NCBI GenBank assembly: GCA_003520745.1
Contig: DOUE01000009.1
Coordinates: 96,489 to 109,834, forward strand
Length of the DNA: 13,346 nucleotides
Direction: 5' to 3'
Source of the DNA: Erysipelotrichaceae bacterium
Lineage (GTDB): Bacteria; Bacillota_I; Bacilli_A; Erysipelotrichales; Erysipelotrichaceae
Every line of letters begins with the position of its first letter. Position 1 is the first letter of the stretch. Made by a program: the position numbers and the translations under genes. The notes under the pieces are model-generated. The model made no database searches. It worked only from the letters and a program-made list of their open reading frames with translations, and was not told the origin of the DNA. This document shows, piece by piece, positions 13,274-13,346 of this stretch.

Positions 13274-13346
13274 CCTTTCATGAAAGGGCTCCTCCGTTAT
13301 GGTCGTCGTGCTGTCAGGCTCTTCGATTAGACCACGGAGGATTTTT
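13274..13346 (+). ncRNA. Structured leader or small RNA with masked CGGAGGA
   Basis: Starting at the predicted transcript 5' end, CCTTTCATGAAAGG (13274-13287) is a perfect 14-nt palindrome. A long hairpin follows: TCCTCCG (13290-13296) pairs with CGGAGGA (13335-13341), and after a 3-nt bulge TGGTC (13300-13304) pairs with GACCA (13330-13334), leaving a 25-nt loop. The window ends in ATTTTT. Either the hairpin plus U-run is a terminator, making a ~74-nt RNA, or CGGAGGA is the Shine-Dalgarno of a gene just beyond the edge and is sequestered by the leader. I do not recognise a known riboswitch or T-box motif. Confidence 0.45.

Noticed and set aside
13300..13341. tRNA-like look of the segment with TTCGATTAGACC
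   Set aside because: A T-loop-like TTCGATTA is present, but there is no acceptor stem, anticodon arm or D arm of tRNA geometry; the pairing fits a simple long hairpin.
1..13346. CRISPR arrays, insertion sequences, rRNA or tRNA genes
   Set aside because: No regularly spaced direct repeats, transposase genes, terminal repeats with target duplications, or RNA gene signatures were seen by eye on either strand.

Overview
The window looks like chromosomal DNA of a Bacillota-type bacterium (Bacilli, Erysipelotrichia or a walled relative of the Mollicutes; low confidence). The grounds are mannose-family PTS genes, strong AGGAGG-type ribosome binding sites about 7 nt from the start, promoters with TTGACA-like and extended -10 elements, compact intrinsic terminators, a CcpA cre-like site, and TGA used as a stop codon (EIIC and ImmA genes), which argues against the Mycoplasma code. 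Sampled coding lines are about 55% GC in the ppk gene and about 38% GC in the rightmost toxin-antitoxin-like genes.

Positions 1-976 (minus strand): a promoter flanked by two copies of ATACA-N6-TGTAT drives a DUF2620/YhfU-like gene followed by a YhfT-like membrane protein that runs off the left edge. The order yhfU then yhfT matches the poorly characterised enterobacterial yhf operon.

Positions 991-6128 (minus strand): a seven-gene sugar PTS operon, in transcription order EIIB, EIIC, EIID, a UPF0309 SIS-domain sugar-phosphate protein, EIIA, an unrecognised membrane-anchored helical protein, and an RpiR-family regulator, closed by a terminator at 991-1021. The upstream region holds an extended -10 promoter, an 18-bp near-palindrome over its -35/spacer, a second small palindrome and a cre-like site. 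A strong 12-bp hairpin sits between the SIS and EIIA genes, next to a palindromic Shine-Dalgarno. The sugar is not identifiable from sequence.

Positions 6244-9369 (plus strand): ppx and ppk, a polyphosphate hydrolase/kinase pair, end in a bidirectional terminator shared with a convergent, somewhat divergent N-acetylglucosamine-6-phosphate deacetylase gene (nagA, 9368-10495). Next is a stand-alone PHP-type CpsB/YwqE-like phosphatase gene (10606-11346) with its own promoter and terminator.

Positions 11413-13133 (minus strand): a lower-GC, tightly packed three-gene module: XRE regulator, ImmA/IrrE metallopeptidase and a PIN-like protein, with a 1-nt gap and an overlap between genes. It looks like an acquired toxin-antitoxin or phage-related stress module.

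Positions 13238-13346 (plus strand): a good promoter is followed by a short structured RNA whose long hairpin masks CGGAGGA. It is either a terminated small RNA or the 5' leader of a gene beginning beyond the edge, with its ribosome binding site sequestered.
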